From an uncultured bacterium (GTDB lineage Bacteria > Bacillota_I > Bacilli_A > RF39 > UBA660): DNA of 11,023 bases. The first letter of the stretch is position 1, and every line of letters starts with the position of its first letter. Made by a program: the position numbers and the translations under genes. Below, in pieces: positions 7,060 to 11,023 of this stretch. The stretch lies in NCBI GenBank assembly GCA_949288625.1, contig CASEKZ010000096.1:1-11023 (forward strand). Direction: 5' to 3'. Under the pieces are notes generated by a model. The model saw only the letters and a program-made list of their open reading frames with translations, did not search any database and had not been told where the DNA came from.

Positions 7060-9744
7060 ATGAAAATGTTAACTAGTAATGAAATAAGAAAGATGTTTTT
7101 GGATTATTTTGAGAGTAAGGGGCATTTGATCGTGCCTTCTGCTTCTTTAATACCTAATGATGATCCTTCTATTTTGTGGATTAACGCGGGGGTTGCACCT
7201 TTGAAAAAGTATTTTGACGGAAGAAAAATTCCGCCTAAAAGGCGTCTTGCAAACTCTCAAAAGTGTATTAGAACAAATGATATTGAAAACGTTGGTGATA
7301 CTTATCATCATACGTTTTTTGAAATGCTTGGTAATTTTTCTATTGGTGATTATTTTAGAAATGAGGCATTGGGATTTGCTTGGGAACTTTTAACTAGTCC
7401 TAATTGGTATGGTATTGATAAAGAAAAGTTATACGTTACCGTTTATACTGATGATAATGAGGCTTATAATCGTTGGATAGAACTTGGGGTTTCACCATCA
7501 CACATCATAAAAAGTAAGGATAATTTTTGGGATATTGGTCCTGGTCCTTGTGGTCCTGATTCAGAAATATTTTTTGATAGGGGAGAAGAATATGATAAAA
7601 GAGGTCCTGAGTTAATTGAAAATGACATAGATAATGATAGGTATATTGAAATATGGAATAATGTTTTTTCTCAGTATAATCATATTGATGGTGTTGATAG
7701 AAAAGATTTTCCTGAGCTTCCGCACAAAAACATTGATACTGGAATGGGATTGGAAAGATTGGTTTGTGTTTTGCAAAATGGTAAAACTAATTATGATACT
7801 GATTTGTTTAGCCCAATTATTATAAAATTAGAAGAGTTATCTGGTGTTAAATACACGGATCAAAGAGCTTTTAGAGCGATTGCGGATCATATAAAAACAC
7901 TTGTGTTTGCACTTTCTGATGGAGCTTGTTTTTCAAACGAAGGAAGAGGTTACGTTTTAAGAAGATTATTAAGAAGGGCGTCTCGTTTTGGAAGAACGCT
8001 TGGTATTAATGAACCTTTTATGTATAAGTTAACTGATAGTGTTATTGAAATTATGAAAGAGGCATATCCTTATTTGTTTAAGCATAAAAACAACGTTGAT
8101 AGGATGATTAAAAATGAAGAAGATGCTTTTTTAAAGACCTTGGCTTCTGGTGAAAAAAGATTAAATGATCTTGTATTAAGTGGTAATAAAATAACTGGAA
8201 GTGATGTATTTAAGTTATATGATACATATGGTTTTCCTTATGAATTAACAAAGGAAATTTTAGGTGAAAAAGGAATTGAAATTAACAAAGAAGAGTTTGA
8301 TAAGTGCATGCAAGAGCAAAGAAAAAGAGCACGTGATGCTTTTAAGAACGTATCTGGTATGAATGTTCAAGGTGACATTGTAAACTTTAAAGAAGAAAGT
8401 GTATTTACCGGTTATGAAAAATTGGAAGATGATGGAAAAGTAATATTTGTTGGGGACGAATTGGGTAATAGTGCTGACATTTATTCTAAAGGTATAATAA
8501 TTACCGATAAAACACCTTTTTATGCTGAAATGGGCGGACAAGCGGGTGATACCGGGTTGATAACTGGTAACGATTTAAAAGCAGATGTTTTAAAAACTGA
8601 AAAAGCTCCTAATGGGCAAACCATGCATTTTATAAGAATAATTGAAGGAGAGATAAACGTTGGTGATGTAATCCATTTAAGTGTTGATAAAGAAAGAAGG
8701 TTTGCAATAAGTCAGGATCATTCTGCAACGCACTTACTTCAGCGGGCACTAAAAGACGTATTAGGTGAAAGTGTTAATCAAGGTGGTAGTTATTTAGATG
8801 GTTATACTTTAAGATTTGATTTTAATTATGAAGGTGGGATAGCTGACGAAGAGGTTATTAAAGTTGAGGAAAAAGTAAATGACATGATTAGGGCTTCTTA
8901 TCCATTAGAAGTAATGGAAATGAAAAAAGATGATGCTATTAAACTTGGGGCTATGGCACTTTTTGGAGAAAAATATGGAGACGTTGTTAGGGTTGTTAAA
9001 TTTGGTCCTTCAATTGAACTTTGTGGTGGTACGCACGTTACTAATACGGCAAACATAAGAAGTTTTGCAATTAAATCCATAGAATCTAAGGGCCTTAACG
9101 TGTATAGAATAGAAGCTGCCTGCGACACGAATTTGGAAATAGAATTATTCGAAATTATTAAGCCTTATAACGATGAAATGATATTGCTACTTAAAAAAGC
9201 TAAACGTATCATTGAAGATGCATCACAAAATGATATAAATTTAGTTTTTAACCCCGTTATTTCTAATGAAAGACCTAAATGTTATAAGGATGTTTTACAA
9301 AATAAACAGGAAGTTATACATTTAAGAAAACAAGTTAATGATTTAGAAAAAGGGTATAAAGAATTGGTAATAAGTAAGGCACTTGAAAGGGTAGATAAAT
9401 ACGTTGAAAATAAAATGAATGGTAAGTATGGCGAGGTTGTGATATTAAGTTTTGATAAGTATGATATGGCAACGATAAAGGCATTATCAGGAGCTATTTC
9501 ATCAAGACTAAATAACGGAATAGTTTTTATTTCTAACGTAAATGATGGTGCAATTAACTTTGTTTGTAAGGCAAATGAGACGTTAAAGGATAAATTTGAT
9601 GCGGGTGTTCTTATTAAAGATGTATCTAAAATCGCAGAAGGCTCTGGCGGTGGAAGTAAGGTGTTTGCTGCCGGCGGAGGTACGAGGGCTGATAATATTC
9701 AAATGATTGAGGATTACGTTAAGTCTAAAATAGTTAATGAGTAA
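7060..9744 (+). CDS. alaS: Alanine--tRNA ligase (AlaRS)
   Basis: Class II synthetase that attaches alanine to tRNA-Ala and clears mischarged Ser/Gly-tRNA-Ala in the cytoplasm. At 894 residues it is the usual full length. The catalytic core begins with MKMLTSNEIRKMFLDYFESK and shows FFEMLGNFSIGDYF around 86-99 (motif 2 region) and GMGLERL at 228-234 (motif 3). The editing domain has the zinc/active-site residues H554 and H558 (HSATH) and C655 and H659 (CGGTH). The C-terminal DHHA1/C-Ala domain carries GSGGGSK (861-867) followed by AAGGG. All signature residues are present, so editing should be active. It starts directly after the kinase stop and is the expected target of the alanine T-box. mltG starts 16 nt after its stop. 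Confidence 0.98.
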   Translation: MKMLTSNEIRKMFLDYFESKGHLIVPSASLIPNDDPSILWINAGVAPLKKYFDGRKIPPKRRLANSQKCIRTNDIENVGDTYHHTFFEMLGNFSIGDYFRNEALGFAWELLTSPNWYGIDKEKLYVTVYTDDNEAYNRWIELGVSPSHIIKSKDNFWDIGPGPCGPDSEIFFDRGEEYDKRGPELIENDIDNDRYIEIWNNVFSQYNHIDGVDRKDFPELPHKNIDTGMGLERLVCVLQNGKTNYDTDLFSPIIIKLEELSGVKYTDQRAFRAIADHIKTLVFALSDGACFSNEGRGYVLRRLLRRASRFGRTLGINEPFMYKLTDSVIEIMKEAYPYLFKHKNNVDRMIKNEEDAFLKTLASGEKRLNDLVLSGNKITGSDVFKLYDTYGFPYELTKEILGEKGIEINKEEFDKCMQEQRKRARDAFKNVSGMNVQGDIVNFKEESVFTGYEKLEDDGKVIFVGDELGNSADIYSKGIIITDKTPFYAEMGGQAGDTGLITGNDLKADVLKTEKAPNGQTMHFIRIIEGEINVGDVIHLSVDKERRFAISQDHSATHLLQRALKDVLGESVNQGGSYLDGYTLRFDFNYEGGIADEEVIKVEEKVNDMIRASYPLEVMEMKKDDAIKLGAMALFGEKYGDVVRVVKFGPSIELCGGTHVTNTANIRSFAIKSIESKGLNVYRIEAACDTNLEIELFEIIKPYNDEMILLLKKAKRIIEDASQNDINLVFNPVISNERPKCYKDVLQNKQEVIHLRKQVNDLEKGYKELVISKALERVDKYVENKMNGKYGEVVILSFDKYDMATIKALSGAISSRLNNGIVFISNVNDGAINFVCKANETLKDKFDAGVLIKDVSKIAEGSGGGSKVFAAGGGTRADNIQMIEDYVKSKIVNE

Positions 9745-9760
9745 AAGGCAGGTAGTATTT

Positions 9761-10855
9761 ATGGAATTTAAAAAGAAAAAAAGGCTTAGAAAATGGGTAA
9801 AAATAACATTAAGTATTATATTAGTATTTATTTTTATAGTTATATTTGGATTAATTTTCTTCAATTTTTTATTAGGTCCGGTGTCTAATAAAAGTAAAGA
9901 GGTGCTTTTTGAGGTTGAAGATGGAAGCTCTGTATATAGTGTTGGCGAGAAATTAAAAGAAGAAGGATTAATAAAAAACTATTTAGCATACAAAATATAT
10001 GTTAGGTTAAATAATGTTAATGGTTATAAAGCTGGTGTTTATAAGCTTGATAAAAGTTATTCAACCAAACATATAATTGAACTTTTAACGGGTAATTACT
10101 ATAAACAAAATGGCATTACAATAACTTTTAAGGAAGGACTTACCATTTGGGATGTTGCTAAGGAAATTAACGCAAATACATCCATTGATGAAAGTGAGTT
10201 TTATGAAGTGTTGGATGATGATGCTTATATTGATTCTTTAATTCAAAAGTATTGGTTTTTAACTGATGATATAAAAAATGAAAATATATATTATCCGTTA
10301 GAAGGTTATTTATTTCCAGAAACATATACTTTTAGTAATAATGTTACGGTACAAGAAATTATAGAGGTTATGCTTGATCAATCTGATAAAATTTTTTCTA
10401 AGTATCGTTCTTTAATTGAACAAAGTTCCTATAGTATTCATGAGCTTGTTACTTTAGCATCAATGGTGGAAAAAGAAGGAATTTTAGATGAAGATAGAAA
10501 AATGATAGCGGGTGTTTTTTATAACCGGTTAAACTCTGGTATGTCACTTGGTAGTGATGTTACTACTTATTATGCTTTTAAAGTTGATATTGGGAATCGT
10601 GATTTAACTTCTAGTGAGATAAACACATATAACCCGTATAATACGAGGGGACCAGGTATGGCCGGGAAACTTCCTATAGGACCGATATCTAATTTTGGCG
10701 AATCATCATTTTCGGCGGTGTTAACTCCTACTAATAATGATTATTATTATTTTGTTGCGGATAAATCAGGGAAAACTCATTTTACTAAGACATATGACGA
10801 ACATCAAACGTTAATTAATGAATTAAAAGAAGCTGGAAATTGGATAGAATGGTAG
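9761..10855 (+). CDS. mltG: Endolytic murein transglycosylase MltG
   Basis: Membrane-anchored YceG-family enzyme that cuts nascent peptidoglycan strands and acts as a terminase for glycan chain length. The 364-residue protein has a basic cytosolic N-terminus (KKKKRLRKW), one membrane helix (~15-38), and a LysM-like segment (VEDGSSVYSVGEKLKEEGLI). The catalytic domain has LASMVEKEG (232-240), where the essential Glu lies (E237 or E239), GMSLGSDVTTYYA, NPYNT (291-295), and LPIGPISNFG. The start at 9761 has AGG 8 nt upstream. An earlier ATG at 9737, overlapping alaS, lacks a ribosome binding site and gives an atypical N-terminus, so I reject it. It is the third gene of the T-box operon and ends 56 nt before a terminator. 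Confidence 0.94.
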   Translation: MEFKKKKRLRKWVKITLSIILVFIFIVIFGLIFFNFLLGPVSNKSKEVLFEVEDGSSVYSVGEKLKEEGLIKNYLAYKIYVRLNNVNGYKAGVYKLDKSYSTKHIIELLTGNYYKQNGITITFKEGLTIWDVAKEINANTSIDESEFYEVLDDDAYIDSLIQKYWFLTDDIKNENIYYPLEGYLFPETYTFSNNVTVQEIIEVMLDQSDKIFSKYRSLIEQSSYSIHELVTLASMVEKEGILDEDRKMIAGVFYNRLNSGMSLGSDVTTYYAFKVDIGNRDLTSSEINTYNPYNTRGPGMAGKLPIGPISNFGESSFSAVLTPTNNDYYYFVADKSGKTHFTKTYDEHQTLINELKEAGNWIEW

Positions 10856-10911
10856 AATTGTAAAAAAAATAAGTAAATAACCAAAAAAGAGAAATGGTAA
10901 AAAAGAAGATG

Positions 10912-10951
10912 AAAAAAAGCAATTTTGATCTAAGATCAAGATGCTTTTTTT
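10912..10951 (+). terminator. Terminator at the end of the alaS-mltG operon (possibly bidirectional)
   Basis: A7-GCA (10912-10921) pairs with TGC-T7 (10942-10951). A small internal loop (ATT/GA) separates it from TTGATC (10925-10930) / GATCAA (10934-10939) with loop TAA. The T-run follows on the + strand and the A-run gives the same structure on the - strand, so it could also stop transcription from the right. Confidence 0.87.
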
Positions 10952-11006
10952 GTGATTAAAAGAAAGAAAAAAAGTAAAAAATGAAGTTTGCAAAGGGATT
11001 TAAAGT

Positions 11007-11023
11007 ATGATAGGATGCCACTA
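11007..11023 (+). CDS. Possible start of a downstream gene, truncated by the window end
   Basis: An ATG at 11007 follows AAAGGGA (10992-10998) with 8-nt spacing, and the frame is open to the end (M-I-G-C-H...). Five residues are too few to name a product. They resemble the starts of some endonuclease IV (Nfo) proteins, but this is only a hint. Another ATG at 10981 runs into TGA after nine codons and is not a gene. Confidence 0.3.

Noticed and set aside
10894..10959. 21-codon open frame rich in Lys with RSRCFFCD
   Set aside because: It runs straight through the terminator hairpin, whose paired arms explain its composition, and has no proper ribosome binding site.

Overview
The window is strongly AT-rich and reads entirely in the standard code: Trp is TGG throughout and no gene needs TGA as sense. 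AT-rich purine Shine-Dalgarno sites, T-box control of an aminoacyl-tRNA synthetase and a recD2 / alaS / mltG neighbourhood all point to a low-GC Bacillota. A reduced, Mollicutes-related or uncultured gut Bacilli/Clostridia-like lineage is plausible, but the exact taxon is inference. Every complete gene is on the + strand.

Layout. (1) 1-3366: a 5'-truncated mtaB (tRNA methylthiotransferase) overlaps the start of recD2 (helicase). (2) 3367-3667: a 54-codon gene for a membrane microprotein with a CxxxCxC cluster lies between an upstream perfect hairpin and a strong downstream terminator. (3) 3689-6226: a clear sigma-A-type promoter precedes a six-helix DUF308/HdeD-like membrane protein. It is followed by a 629-residue secreted protein with a type IV pilin-like (class III) leader and two diverged extracellular modules. 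(4) 6244-10855: a promoter and a complete T-box riboswitch, with apparent specifier GCU (alanine), precede a phage-type deoxynucleoside monophosphate kinase homologue, alaS and mltG, which are packed tightly enough to be one operon. (5) 10912-10951: a hairpin with A and T tracts terminates that operon, and the first codons of another possible gene reach the window edge.

How the genes work together. mtaB and alaS act on tRNA, recD2 on DNA repair, and mltG on peptidoglycan glycan-strand termination. If the T-box reads through as expected, uncharged tRNA-Ala would raise not only AlaRS but also the nucleotide kinase and MltG. The accessory part is the 3.4-6.2 kb block, which sits where Bacillus-type genomes have other genes between recD2 and alaS. 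The genes usually found between alaS and mltG in Bacillus (ireB/yrzL, ruvX/yrrK, yrzB) are absent here.

I found no tRNA or rRNA gene, no insertion sequence, no CRISPR array and no phage structural genes. I see no obviously new defence or mobile system. The items most worth a second look are the alanine T-box regulon with an unexpected first gene, the modular pilin-leader protein, the Cys-rich microprotein, and a sharp gene-to-gene difference in one codon-pair preference.
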